Positions 49,736 through 57,942 are shown, counted from the first letter of the stretch. The stretch: 64,000 nucleotides of DNA from Halalkalicoccus sp. CGA53 (GCF_036429475.1 NZ_CP144125.1:2542001-2606000); one strand, 5' to 3'. Numbers and translations are program-made. Notes: generated from the sequence alone by a model not told the origin.

Positions 49736-51360
49736 CGGTCCTCCAGGTAGCCGAGGTCCGAGAGCCGCCGCTCGACGTCGCGGCTACTCCCGTTCCGCAC
49801 GGACCCGGCCGGCCGGCGCTCGTGCCAGTCGCCGTCGTACGCCTCGGTTCCGACGGGGTCGACCACCGGGAGCACCTCGCCGTCCATCGCGTCGGTGCGG
49901 GCCACCCCGCAGAGCGCGAGAACGGTCGGCGCGACGTCGACTAGCCGGGCGCCCTCGAGCGACCATCCCGGCTCGATCCCCTCCCCGGCGATCGCGACCG
50001 TCCCTTCCAGCGTGTGGTTCCACGGCTCGCTCGGCGGCGCGAACTCCCCGCCGCCGAGGCGTGCGGAGAGGAACTGTTCGAACCCGGCGGGGACGGTGAC
50101 CACGTCGACCGCTCGCCCCACCGCCGGCCCCTCGAAGTACGCCTCGCGCGGGCCGACCTCGTCGAAGACCGGCGAGCCGTCGGGCGTCCTGACCGCGGCG
50201 AGTTCGTCGATCAGCTCCCGTCTCACGGCCTCGTACCCGCCCTCGGGGACGACCCCCGCCGGCTCTCGCCCCTCGACGTTGAGACGGACCCCACACTCGA
50301 TCCGCGAGCGCATGTACGCCGTCGACCTCGCGAAGTCCACCTGGTCGGTTCCCGCCCTGATCGCGTCGCGCGGGATGACCCGGAGCGCGAGCTCCGTGAG
50401 ACCGAGGCGGTCGAGAAGCGCCTCGAGGCGCTGGCTCGTCACGCCCACCGACGCCGCCGCGCGCATGAGACGGGCGCTCCGGGGGACCGGTCGCTCGGCG
50501 TCGGTCCCGGAGGCATCGACGAGGCGTTCCCTGAGCGTGCCCCACGACGGCATCCCGTCGAGGCCGCCGCGACGGGTCGCGACGTAGCCCCGCCGGCGGA
50601 GGAACTCGTTGACGCGGAACTCCTCGCGCTCGTACGGCCCCATCCCGTGGTCGCTCGCGACGACGACGGTCTCGGGCGCACAGCGGTCGTAGAGACGGCC
50701 GACCTGCTCGTCGACCGCCCGGTAGACCGCCCGGACCGCCTCGGAAGCGCCAGCACACTCGTGGAAGACGGTGTCGGTCACTTGGAACTGGACGAAGCAG
50801 AACGCCGGGTCGTACCGATCGACGAGGTAGCTCGTCGCGTCCCCGCGCATCCGGATCACCTCGCGGTAGCCCTCGACCCGCTCGTCGGTGCTCTCCGCAC
50901 CTGTCCGCGGGTAGACGCGATACCCGCCGATCGCCGCCTCGATCTCGTCGAGCAGCCCGTCCGGGTGACAGGCCGGGCCCTCGGGAGCCGTGTAGCCGGG
51001 AACCACCGCGCCGTCGATCTCCGGTGGGGGGGCCGTGACCGGGACGTTGACGACGACGCTCGAGAGGCCGTGGTCGGTGAGGATCTCCCAGAGCGCCGGC
51101 GTCCGTACGTCGCTCGCGGTGACGACGTCCCAGTCGTAGCCGTCGAACGCGAGGAAGTCGAAGACGCCGTGTTTCCCGGGGTTCGTCCCGGTGTAGAGCG
51201 TGGGCCAGGCGCTCGCGGTCCACGGTGGGATCTGCGAGGCGAGCGGTGCCGCGACGCCGGCCTCGCGGATCGCCGCGATCCGTGGGATCTCGCCCGCGGC
51301 CGCGAGCGGGTCGAGGACCCGAGAACAGGCGGCGTCGAGTCCGATCAGCAGTGTTCTCAT
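49732..51360 (-). CDS. Type I phosphodiesterase/nucleotide pyrophosphatase family protein
   Basis: This 542-residue protein of the alkaline-phosphatase superfamily begins LLIGLDAACSRVLDPLAAAG. Nucleophile Thr lies in PPWTASAWPTLYTGTNPGKH near 50. VVNVPVTAPPP, CFVQFQVTDTVFHECAG (metal Asp/His) and VVVASDHGMGPYER complete the metal site. Many archaeal glycan loci carry such enzymes, thought to process or transfer phospho-groups, or hydrolyse lipid-pyrophosphates. The promoter element is centred 35 nt before the ATG. It ends SDLGYLEDR and is cotranscribed with the FemAB-like gene. Confidence 0.85.
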   Translation of the reverse strand: MRTLLIGLDAACSRVLDPLAAAGEIPRIAAIREAGVAAPLASQIPPWTASAWPTLYTGTNPGKHGVFDFLAFDGYDWDVVTASDVRTPALWEILTDHGLSSVVVNVPVTAPPPEIDGAVVPGYTAPEGPACHPDGLLDEIEAAIGGYRVYPRTGAESTDERVEGYREVIRMRGDATSYLVDRYDPAFCFVQFQVTDTVFHECAGASEAVRAVYRAVDEQVGRLYDRCAPETVVVASDHGMGPYEREEFRVNEFLRRRGYVATRRGGLDGMPSWGTLRERLVDASGTDAERPVPRSARLMRAAASVGVTSQRLEALLDRLGLTELALRVIPRDAIRAGTDQVDFARSTAYMRSRIECGVRLNVEGREPAGVVPEGGYEAVRRELIDELAAVRTPDGSPVFDEVGPREAYFEGPAVGRAVDVVTVPAGFEQFLSARLGGGEFAPPSEPWNHTLEGTVAIAGEGIEPGWSLEGARLVDVAPTVLALCGVARTDAMDGEVLPVVDPVGTEAYDGDWHERRPAGSVRNGSSRDVERRLSDLGYLEDR

Positions 51361-51391
51361 GGAGACGTGTCACCTCGCTCACCCGGGCGCA

Positions 51392-51409
51392 TAGTTATAG
51401 CTCGGTTAC
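51392..51409 (-). promoter_or_regulatory. RNARS-N6-ATAACWA element, phosphodiesterase unit
   Basis: On the minus strand: GTAAC, CGAGCT, ATAACTA, centred 35 nt before the ATG at 51360. This is the rightmost member seen. Confidence 0.55.
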
Positions 51410-51835
51410 GACGGTCGAGCGGGCGGTTCCACGGGCGCGCCCGCGTCCGGGATACGGTGGGTGGACGGCCGGAGACGAATGGTTCCGGGCACCCCGCGAC
51501 GCTCGTTCGTCGAGCGCCAGTCGAGCACCCGGTAGCGTCCGACTACCCTCCCCGAACCGAGAGTAACGACTCGCTTACTCCGTTCTCGATCGGTGGCAAC
51601 GGCGCTCCCGCTCGCGAACGACGGCCCCGTTCGGAAGCCGGACCCCGGTCGTCATCGCCGCCGTACCGGTTCGGTCCCGGTTGTTCGCACTCCGGACTGT
51701 TCCATTCATTGATGTGTGCGGCGAATTCGAGATACCGTTTTAATATCATTAATTTACGGTGAGTTGATGTCAAACGGTTCTCAACGGACGAAAACCTTCT
51801 ATACCCAACGATCGACGGAGATGATGGTGGAATGC
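51410..51835. other. Intergenic region with two TATA-like boxes
   Basis: No gene is supported. TTTTAATAT near 51737 and CTATACCC near 51800 could each drive the next gene, placing its start at 51767 or 51836. Confidence 0.4.
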
Positions 51836-52228
51836 ATGAGTGATCCTCTGAACCCATCCGACGAGACGGCGTCCACGGGGCGGGTCGCGTCCTCGCTCTC
51901 GCACGGGACGGTCTTTCGCGTGCTGTCGAACCAGCACGCCCGGTACGTGCTCTATCACTTCATCCGGAACGACGACCCCGTCGAGGACGCGGACGCGCTC
52001 TGTGCCTCGGTGCGATCGATCGAGGCGCGCTGCGAGCCGGACGCCGACCCCTCCGGGGCCGGCGACCGCCGCCGCCTCGTCGAGGAGTGGCTCCCGCCGC
52101 TCGTCGAGGTCGGCGCGATCGAGTACGACGGGCGGAGCGGAACCGTCAGGTACTGGAGGCAGCCGACGCTCGAGGAGTACGCCGCCCACGCCGCCTACCA
52201 GGAGCTGGGCCGCGAGGCGTTCTCGTAG
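51836..52228 (+). CDS. DUF7344-type winged-helix regulator (soluble)
   Basis: This 130-residue protein has SLSHGTVFRVLSNQHARYVL, then YHFIRNDDPVEDADALCASV, the DUF7344-like helices. LVEEWLPPLVEVGAIEYDGR and TVRYWRQPTLEEYAAH form the wing and tail. It lacks the membrane helices of the copies at 5005 and 27850. The ATG at 51836 (MSDPLN) is used; 51767 is possible because a TATA box sits 27 nt before it. It stands next to an acidic lipoprotein gene. Confidence 0.7.
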   Translation: MSDPLNPSDETASTGRVASSLSHGTVFRVLSNQHARYVLYHFIRNDDPVEDADALCASVRSIEARCEPDADPSGAGDRRRLVEEWLPPLVEVGAIEYDGRSGTVRYWRQPTLEEYAAHAAYQELGREAFS

Positions 52229-52323
52229 CCCTCGACGGTCGCGTTCTACGGGTTCGTATGCTTCCTCTACCCTCCGTACACCTCTGCATAGTAATCGTAC
52301 GGGGGCCCCAACGACAGGTCGTA

Positions 52324-53115
52324 ATGCGGAGGAGACACTACGCGAAGGCGATGGCTGCCGGGCTGCTCGTACCCCTCGTCGGCTGTGCCGACCTCGGGGG
52401 CGACGACGAGGAGACGCCGGAGGAAGACCTCGGGGAGGAGCCGGAGACGCCCGACGAGGACGACGAGGAGGGTGAGGGCGACGAGGAGGGAACAGACGGG
52501 GAGGAGGAACCGGACGAGGACGAAGACGACGAGGGAGAGGACGACGAGGAGAGCCCTGTCGACCGCGGGGCGCTCGAACAGCGGGCGTACGCCGAGGTCG
52601 CGGAGCTCGCGGAGGGGATCGACGAGCTGAACGACGACGGCGGGGAGGACGGCGGGACTGAGGGGGGCGACGAGGAGGCGGACGGAGATCAGGACGACGC
52701 GGAGGAGGGCGACGACGGGACCGAGGGGGGAGACGAGGAGGCGAGCGAGGAGGGCGACGGAGAGGCTGGCGAGGAAGGCGACGAGGAGGTGGTCGGCGAG
52801 AACGAGGCGGAGCCGGAGGAGGAGGACGACGGCCGCCCATCGGGGACGGTCTACGCACAGGTCGACTACGACGGCGAGTGGGCGATGGCGTTCTCGACGC
52901 ACGACCGGACGATCTCGGTCGTGGACGAGGGCTTCACCACGTTCGAGATCGACGACGACCCGACGGTTATCTCGGTCGTCGCACAGAAGGCGGACGACAG
53001 CGCCGACGAGCTCACGACCAGGGTGATGCTCGACGGCGACATCGTCACCGACGCGACGACCGGAGAGCCGTTCGGTATCGCGCAGGCGACACACTCCTTC
53101 TTCGACGAGGAGTGA
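52324..53115 (+). CDS. Acidic lipoprotein with Asp/Glu/Gly-rich linker
   Basis: This 263-residue protein has a lipoprotein signal MRRRHYAKAMAAGLLVPLVG with lipid Cys21. About 140 residues follow that are nearly all Asp, Glu and Gly with a short helical island (GALEQRAYAEVAELAEGIDE). A compact C-terminal domain of about 85 residues is last (GTVYAQVDYDGEWAMAFSTH). ADLGGDD after the Cys recurs in the lipoprotein at 40048. The low-complexity part may be a flexible spacer to lift the domain from the membrane. Its TGA starts repeat element E3. Confidence 0.8.
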   Translation: MRRRHYAKAMAAGLLVPLVGCADLGGDDEETPEEDLGEEPETPDEDDEEGEGDEEGTDGEEEPDEDEDDEGEDDEESPVDRGALEQRAYAEVAELAEGIDELNDDGGEDGGTEGGDEEADGDQDDAEEGDDGTEGGDEEASEEGDGEAGEEGDEEVVGENEAEPEEEDDGRPSGTVYAQVDYDGEWAMAFSTHDRTISVVDEGFTTFEIDDDPTVISVVAQKADDSADELTTRVMLDGDIVTDATTGEPFGIAQATHSFFDEE

Positions 53116-53194
53116 GACGGACCGCTGTCCGTCCTGCTCTGACCGAGAGACAGGTACCGATCTGAGCGGTGACCAGGTACAGCAGTCCGTATGA
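53113..53194. repeat. Palindromic repeat element E3 (subfamily B)
   Basis: It begins at the lipoprotein's TGA (TGAGACGGACCGCTGTCC) and ends GTACAGCAGTCCGTATGA. At 82 bp it matches E4 and E5 at both ends and in GAGAGACAGGTACCG. It lies between convergent genes. Confidence 0.6.
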
Positions 53195-53200
53195 CCTGGA

Positions 53201-53617
53201 TCAGCGAACGACGGTCACCGGGACGGGCGCCCTGCGGACGACAGTTTCGGCGACACTGCCGAGGAGGGCACGGGAGACGCCCGACCGGCCGTGACTCCCG
53301 ATCACGATCTGGTCCATCTCACTCTCCTCGGCGTACGCGAGGATCTCGCGGGCTGGCGAGCCGACGACGGTCTCCGTTGCGAGGGCCCTCCCGTCGAACT
53401 CCTCGGCCGTGGTTATCGCGTCGAACAGCCGCGTTGCCTCCTCGCGCCCGCTGCGAACGACGGGATCGAAGTCGTCGGTCACCTCGCCGCCGACGACGCT
53501 CGCCGCCGGGTCGATTACGTGCAGGAGGGTCGTCTCGGCGTCCGGATAGTGCGTCGTCGCGTGTTCGACGGCCCGCCTCGCCGGATCCGAGTCGTCGAGG
53601 GGTACCAGGATCCGCAT
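53201..53617 (-). CDS. UspA-family universal stress protein
   Basis: This 138-residue single Usp domain begins MRILVPLDDSDPARRAVEHA, has LLHVIDPAA on the second strand, and ends with the ATP-type loop IVIGSHGRSGVSRALLGSVA. The complete G-x2-G-x9-G-S/T motif suggests an ATP-binding Usp. The ATG at 53617 begins the beta strand; the longer frame was rejected. It is one of five Usp genes in 9 kb. Confidence 0.9.
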   Translation of the reverse strand: MRILVPLDDSDPARRAVEHATTHYPDAETTLLHVIDPAASVVGGEVTDDFDPVVRSGREEATRLFDAITTAEEFDGRALATETVVGSPAREILAYAEESEMDQIVIGSHGRSGVSRALLGSVAETVVRRAPVPVTVVR

Positions 53618-53661
53618 ACGCGCCGTTCGACGTGCGGTCGCATCAACCTGTGGGCGCACGT

Positions 53662-53746
53662 TCATACAGACTGCTGTGCCTGGTACCGTTCGAACCGAGA
53701 GGCGGGTACCGGTCTGGCCGGTACGGACGTACAGCAGTCCGTATCA
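53662..53746. repeat. Palindromic repeat element E4 (subfamily B)
   Basis: Near-complete palindrome: TCATACAGACTGCTGTGCC at the left and ACGTACAGCAGTCCGTATCA at the right, 85 bp. Its right end is, on the minus strand, the stop codon of the phosphoribosyltransferase gene. GAGGCGGGTACC in the middle is shared with E5. Confidence 0.65.
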
Positions 53747-54376
53747 GCGCCCGTCGAGGTATCCCATCGCCACCTCGTCCGGGACCTGCTCGAACGAGCG
53801 GTAGAACTCCCCGACCGATCCGAACGGCGAGGGCGTCTCGAGACAGACGACGGCGTCGACCTCCTCTTCGAGCGCCGAAAGCGTCTCCGTCGGGGCGACC
53901 GGGACCGCGAGCGTCACGTGCGCCGCGCCCGCCTCGCGGACCTGTCGGAGACACGCCCGGGTCGTCGCGCCCGTCGCGACGCCGTCGTCCACGACCACGA
54001 CACGTCTCCCCGAGAGCGAGAGCGGCGGCTGGCCCGCCCGGTAGCGTTCGGCCTTCTCGCCCGCGCTCGCCACCGCCTCGCGTCGCCGACGGTCGAAGGC
54101 CGTCCGGTCGAGCCCGAGGTCGGCGACGAGCGGTTCGTTCGTCCAGTAGGCCCCGTCGCTCGCGGCCGCACCGACCGCCAGCTCCGGGTTCCACGGCGCG
54201 CCGATCTTCGTCGCGACGACGACGTCGAGCGGGACGCCCAGGGCGTCGGCGACCGCTCTGCCCAGGGGGAGGCCGCCGCGCGGGATCGCGAGAACGACGT
54301 CTCCGGGGACCGCTTCGTCCCGGACGGCGGCCGCGAGGCGTCGTCCGGCCGCCGCTCTGTCCTCGAACACGGTCAC
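53744..54376 (-). CDS. Phosphoribosyltransferase-fold protein
   Basis: This 210-residue protein has a PRPP-binding-like loop RVVVVDDGVATGATTRACLR near 125-144 and an N-terminal VVLAIPRGGLPLGRAVADAL. Similar stand-alone proteins with AIPRGG and DDGxATG are often annotated as phosphoribosyltransferase-like and found near stress and dienelactone-hydrolase genes. The GTG at 54376 (VTVFEDRAA) was chosen because the domain begins there. It is divergent from the Usp gene at 54762. The substrate is unknown. Confidence 0.8.
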   Translation of the reverse strand: MTVFEDRAAAGRRLAAAVRDEAVPGDVVLAIPRGGLPLGRAVADALGVPLDVVVATKIGAPWNPELAVGAAASDGAYWTNEPLVADLGLDRTAFDRRRREAVASAGEKAERYRAGQPPLSLSGRRVVVVDDGVATGATTRACLRQVREAGAAHVTLAVPVAPTETLSALEEEVDAVVCLETPSPFGSVGEFYRSFEQVPDEVAMGYLDGR

Positions 54377-54761
54377 GTCCCCCTCCGCTCGATTCCCGGT
54401 CGATCCCGGCCGACGTCGCTCACCGATCCGACGGCTTCCGTTCTCCCGGTCATGGGGGCCACTACGGTCGCCGAGACTATCAACCCGCCCGCTCGGCGCG
54501 ATCGCTCGCGGGGTCACGAGAGCGCGAGAACCGTGACGACGGGGGGCGGGGCCACGGGAGCTCATCCAACCGCCGCGGGCCCCTCTCCCCATCAGAGGCA
54601 GCTCCGGCCCGACCGTCGACCGACCGAAGCCCGCTCGCACTGGGACAACACCCAGCGTTCTCACGCTCGCCGGCCAGCCGTAAATAGTTGACTAATCAAC
54701 CACTCCGGGTCGGATCCGGGAGCCCCGAAAGAGGTATGCTTGTCGTGGTGGCAGGTACCGT
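54377..54761. other. Divergent intergenic region
   Basis: 385 bases between divergent genes. CGTAAATAGTTGACTAATCA near 54678-54697 is AT-rich and could hold a promoter. No gene is supported. Confidence 0.35.
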
Positions 54762-55184
54762 ATGGCACGGACGATCCTCGTTCCGGTGGACGAGTCGATA
54801 CAGGCGCGGGCGGCGTTCGAGTTCGCGGTCTCGGAGTACGCCGACGACCGTCTGGTGCTCGTCCACGTCGTTGACCCGATCGACGCGATCTACGTCTCCG
54901 AGCCGAGCGTCTGGAACGAGACGATGATCGACCGCCGCCGCGAGCGCGCCGAAACGCTGCTCGCCGATCTGGGGGCGATCGCGGGGGAGGCGGGCGTCGC
55001 CGTCGAGACCGCGATCGAACGCGGTGACCCCTCACGGGCGATCCTGGCGGCCGCCGCCGACACCGACGCCGACCTGATCGTGATGGGAAGCCACGGTCGG
55101 TCGGGCGTCTCCCGCGTCCTCCTCGGCAGCGTCGCGGAGACCGTCGCACGCCGCTCGCCGATCCCAGTGACGATCGTCCGGTGA
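54762..55184 (+). CDS. UspA-family universal stress protein
   Basis: This 140-residue single Usp domain begins MARTILVPVDESIQARAAFE. VLVHVVDPIDAIYVSEPSVW is followed by a long helix and the ATP loop LIVMGSHGRSGVSRVLLGSV. It is closely related to the copy at 53201 (GSHGRSGVSR is identical). The ATG is clear. Usp proteins often form dimers and respond to stress; the partner here is unknown. Confidence 0.9.
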   Translation: MARTILVPVDESIQARAAFEFAVSEYADDRLVLVHVVDPIDAIYVSEPSVWNETMIDRRRERAETLLADLGAIAGEAGVAVETAIERGDPSRAILAAAADTDADLIVMGSHGRSGVSRVLLGSVAETVARRSPIPVTIVR

Positions 55185-55653
55185 GCACCGATCGGCGCCC
55201 ACCACACTCTCACGAACTCGCGAGCGCGGTCACGACCGGTCACCGTCGAGAGCCGGGCCTCCGAACCGAGGATCCCTCCGAAGTCGCGATCGAACACGCC
55301 CGTCGTACCCTTCGTGCAGCCGCTTAGAGCGACGTCATTTCCGCCCGCCCGTTTCCCGGGTCGGCCGCGATCGAGGGGTTTCTGCCGGAACGAACGCCTC
55401 GGACGAGCGATCTCGTCGGCCTCGGACGGGGAGAATGATAGCCGAGAAAGTACTACTCGGTCGGACGGGTCTCACGGAGCCCGTCCCCGTACGCGTGTTG
55501 GATCGACTTCACGTTACGAACGCACTCGTGTCACGGGAACGGCTCCCCTGTCCGTGAATTTCGACGTACGTATCGAGGAGGGAGAACGTCCGGCGATCCG
55601 ATGACCGAACTCGTTTCGCCGGGGTTTCGAACCGGTGTCCGACGTCCCGCCGA
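55185..55653. other. Gene-free intergenic region
   Basis: About 0.47 kb with no supported gene between a plus-strand Usp and the minus-strand PPOX gene (convergent). Nothing notable was seen. Confidence 0.35.
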
Positions 55654-56103
55654 TCAGTCCCCGGTGCTCGTCTCCTTCCTGCCGGTCAGCTCCTTCGGAA
55701 CGAGGCGGTAGAACTCGAAGGGGACCGTCCGCGGGTGTTCGTCGAACACGTCGAACAGTGGGATGTGGACGCGGTCGAGACCCCGAAGCGTCCGGGTCTC
55801 GATCGGTTCCTCGGTGGTCGCCTCCAGACGACCCCGGGCGACGACGCTCCGCCAGCGTCCTCCCTCCTGTCCGTAGGTGACGAACGAGACGGGTCTGTCG
55901 GCGGGCGATCCCTTCGCAGTGTCGGGGCCGACCGCGAGCCGGAAGTAGAACGTCGCCTCGCTCGCGTCGTAGCCGTAGGAGACGGGCACCGTGTGCGGGC
56001 TCTCCTCGCCGTCGGTCGCGAGCGAGAGCACGCCGGTGCCGCCGTTGCCGAGGAATTCGTCGCGTTCTTCCGCGCTCATCTCCGTGGACGGTATCCGACT
56101 CAT
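55654..56103 (-). CDS. PPOX-class (pyridoxamine-oxidase-like) flavin protein
   Basis: This 149-residue split-barrel protein has EMSAEERDEFLGNGGTGVLS, PHTVPVSYGYDASEATFYFR (FMN-binding strand pair), RPVSFVTYGQEGGRWRSVVA and FYRLVPKELTGRKET. The family binds FMN or F420 and includes oxidases and reductases. MSRIPST at 56103 was chosen as start. A paralogue at 58069 shares FLGNGGTGVLS and the VPVSYGYD strand. Confidence 0.85.
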   Translation of the reverse strand: MSRIPSTEMSAEERDEFLGNGGTGVLSLATDGEESPHTVPVSYGYDASEATFYFRLAVGPDTAKGSPADRPVSFVTYGQEGGRWRSVVARGRLEATTEEPIETRTLRGLDRVHIPLFDVFDEHPRTVPFEFYRLVPKELTGRKETSTGD

Positions 56104-56186
56104 GTCCTCTCGGAGGAGGGCCGGCGGGAAATAGCTGCGCCCGATCCGACGGATGGAACTATGGCGCTGACCGACGACTGTCGAGC

Positions 56187-56612
56187 ATGGCTCGTCGAAT
56201 CCTCGTCGCGATGGACGGCTCGCCACAGGCCGACGCCGCGCTGGAGTACGCCTGTACCGCTCTCACCGACCCCGAGATCACCGTCCTGTTCGTGGTCGAC
56301 CCGTTCGGCTACTACGAGGCCGGGTTCGGCGCATCGGAGGGGTTCGGGGAGTGGGTCGCACGCCTCGAGGCGCGCGCCGAAACGCTGTTCGAGCGGAGCG
56401 AGCGCCGCGCGGATGCACACGGCGTGGAGATCGACACCGCGGTCGAACGGGGCCGACCAGACCGTGCGATCGTCGAACACGCCGTGGAAAACGGGTTCGA
56501 CGCGATCGTTCTCGGCGCACACGGCCGGAGCGAGCGCGAGAGCGTGCTCCTCGGGAGCGTTGCGGACACCGTGGCCCGTCGTGCGCCGATGCCAGTGACG
56601 GTCGTTCGGTGA
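56187..56612 (+). CDS. UspA-family universal stress protein
   Basis: This 141-residue single Usp domain begins MARRILVAMDGSPQADAALE. EITVLFVVDPFGYYEAGFGA leads to helix two, and AIVLGAHGRSERESVLLGSV carries the ATP loop. The start is clear. It is divergent from the PPOX gene at 55654 with an 83-nt gap, so the two may share control. Confidence 0.9.
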   Translation: MARRILVAMDGSPQADAALEYACTALTDPEITVLFVVDPFGYYEAGFGASEGFGEWVARLEARAETLFERSERRADAHGVEIDTAVERGRPDRAIVEHAVENGFDAIVLGAHGRSERESVLLGSVADTVARRAPMPVTVVR

Positions 56613-56688
56613 GAGCGGAATCACACTGGGGGATGCGGGGCTGAGACTACCTGCGTTCGTTCGATCACTCGCCTCGTCTCTAGGCCGG

Positions 56689-56774
56689 TGATGCGGACTG
56701 CTGTAGCTGGTTACCGCTCGGATCGGGAGGCGGGTACCAGTACGAGCGGTACGGACGGTCAGCGGTCCGTATGA
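56689..56774. repeat. Palindromic repeat element E5 (subfamily B)
   Basis: TGATGCGGACTGCTGTAGC at the left and CGGTCAGCGGTCCGTATGA at the right, 86 bp, with GGAGGCGGGTACCAG in the middle as in E4. It lies 77 nt after a Usp stop. Its right end contains the ATG of the small frame at 56771. Confidence 0.6.
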
Positions 56775-56956
56775 TAGAGCGCGACCGTGAGGTGGTGTTC
56801 CTCGGGAGCGAGAACGTCGGGAGCGTCGTGACGCCGCTCGCGTCGGTCGGCGCACGTGTGGCCGCCGGCGAGACGTACGACGTCCACATCGTTCGCCATC
56901 CCGATCCGTCGAGACTGGACGGACTCGATCCCCACCCGGCGTTCTACGGCCGGTGA
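56771..56956 (+). CDS. Possible small protein, 61 aa
   Basis: This short frame begins MIERDREVVFLGSENVGSVV and has beta-strand-like hydrophobic runs (TYDVHIVRHPDPSRL). Its ATG lies inside a palindromic repeat element, which makes the start suspicious. I recognise no family. It could be a real small protein using the element for expression, or a remnant. Low confidence. Confidence 0.35.
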   Translation: MIERDREVVFLGSENVGSVVTPLASVGARVAAGETYDVHIVRHPDPSRLDGLDPHPAFYGR

Positions 56957-57055
56957 CCCCCTCGAAACGCTCGATCCGGTGGCGTGCTCTCGACTCCCGT
57001 AACCTGATCGGTGGGTAACTATTTGGCCGCGGCGGTCGTGATCGGAACGAACGCG

Positions 57056-57475
57056 ATGTACGACAGAATCCTCGTTCCGACCGACGGGAGCGAACCGGCC
57101 AACAGAGCGGTCGAGCACACGCTCGCCCTCGCCGAACAGTACGGGGCGACGGTCCACGCGCTCCACGTCGTGGACACCAGTCGGTACGGCGAGCCAGCGC
57201 TGAGCAGCACCGAGATCGTCCTCCACGAACTCGAAGACCGCGGTCACGACCTGCTCGACGAGATCGCCGATCGGGCCGACGACCGTGGACTCGTCGTGGA
57301 AACGAGGCTCTGTCACGGTCGCCCACACCGGGAGATCACGGACTACGCCGACGAGATCGGGACCGACCTGATCGTCCTCGGCTACCAGGGTCAGTCCCAC
57401 GAGCGAGAGGGCCACATCGGGAGCGTCGCCGAGCGCGTCGTCAGACACGCCGGCCGTCCGGTGCTCACCGCGTAG
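57056..57475 (+). CDS. UspA-family universal stress protein
   Basis: This 139-residue protein begins MYDRILVPTDGSEPANRAVE, has HALHVVDTSRYGEPALSSTE and ends with GYQGQSHEREGHIGSVAERV, a variant of the ATP loop. The ATG at 57056 was chosen because the domain starts there; the longer frame adds 15 unrelated residues. A GTAACTA box lies about 38 nt upstream. It converges on the decayed DUF2267 gene. Confidence 0.9.
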   Translation: MYDRILVPTDGSEPANRAVEHTLALAEQYGATVHALHVVDTSRYGEPALSSTEIVLHELEDRGHDLLDEIADRADDRGLVVETRLCHGRPHREITDYADEIGTDLIVLGYQGQSHEREGHIGSVAERVVRHAGRPVLTA

Positions 57476-57515
57476 TCGGCCCTCGGACGTCGTCGGGATT
57501 CGCCCCGTCGGAGGC

Positions 57516-57942
57516 TCAGCCTCCCGCCGACCCCTCCGGCTCGTTCCAGCCGCCGGCGTCGACCACCTCGAACAGCTTCCCCCGGTTCTCGTCGTCGGGG
57601 TTCTCCGGGAACTGGTCGCGGAGCTGCTGGAAGTCGGACTCGGGAAGGACGTCGTGGACGAGGTCGACGACGCGGGCGTGGTAGGCGGCGACGGACGGGC
57701 CGGCTCCCTCGATCTCGCCGACGCGCGAGACGAACTCCTCGCAGCCGAAGCGCTGGCCGTGGTCGTGTACCTCGCCGGTCGTCTATCAGCGGATCACCAT
57801 CGGTAGCGATGCGACGAGGCCCGCCGTCGCTCCCTTTGGGATCCGCCGACCGAGCGTCACGAACGTCGCGCGGACCGTCCGTCCCGTGTCCGGGAACGCG
57901 AGTCGGTGCTGTATCTGGCCGGTGAACTCGTCGAAGTTCGAT
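57516..57942 (-). pseudogene. DUF2267 protein with two adjacent stop codons
   Basis: One minus-strand frame carries the whole domain. NFDEFTGQIQHRLAFPDTGR opens it, ATFVTLGRRIPKG follows, then SLPMVIR and TGA-TAG. The frame resumes TGEVHDHGQRFGCEEFVSRV and ends with FQQLRDQFPENPDDENRGKL. Intact relatives have IDWYL at the break, so Trp and Tyr codons have become TGA and TAG. The start is also damaged (ATCGAAC in place of ATGAAC). Two in-frame nonsense codons and a start-site indel show loss of function. Confidence 0.75.

Noticed and set aside
54377-54664. Upstream extension of the phosphoribosyltransferase frame (96 residues)
   Set aside because: Low-complexity Arg/Gly/Ser sequence with no similarity to the domain; the GTG at 54376 is directly before the fold.
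57014-57020. GTAACTA before the Usp gene at 57056
   Set aside because: Distance (38 nt) is acceptable but the upstream half does not fit; too weak to include the stress island in the proposed regulon.
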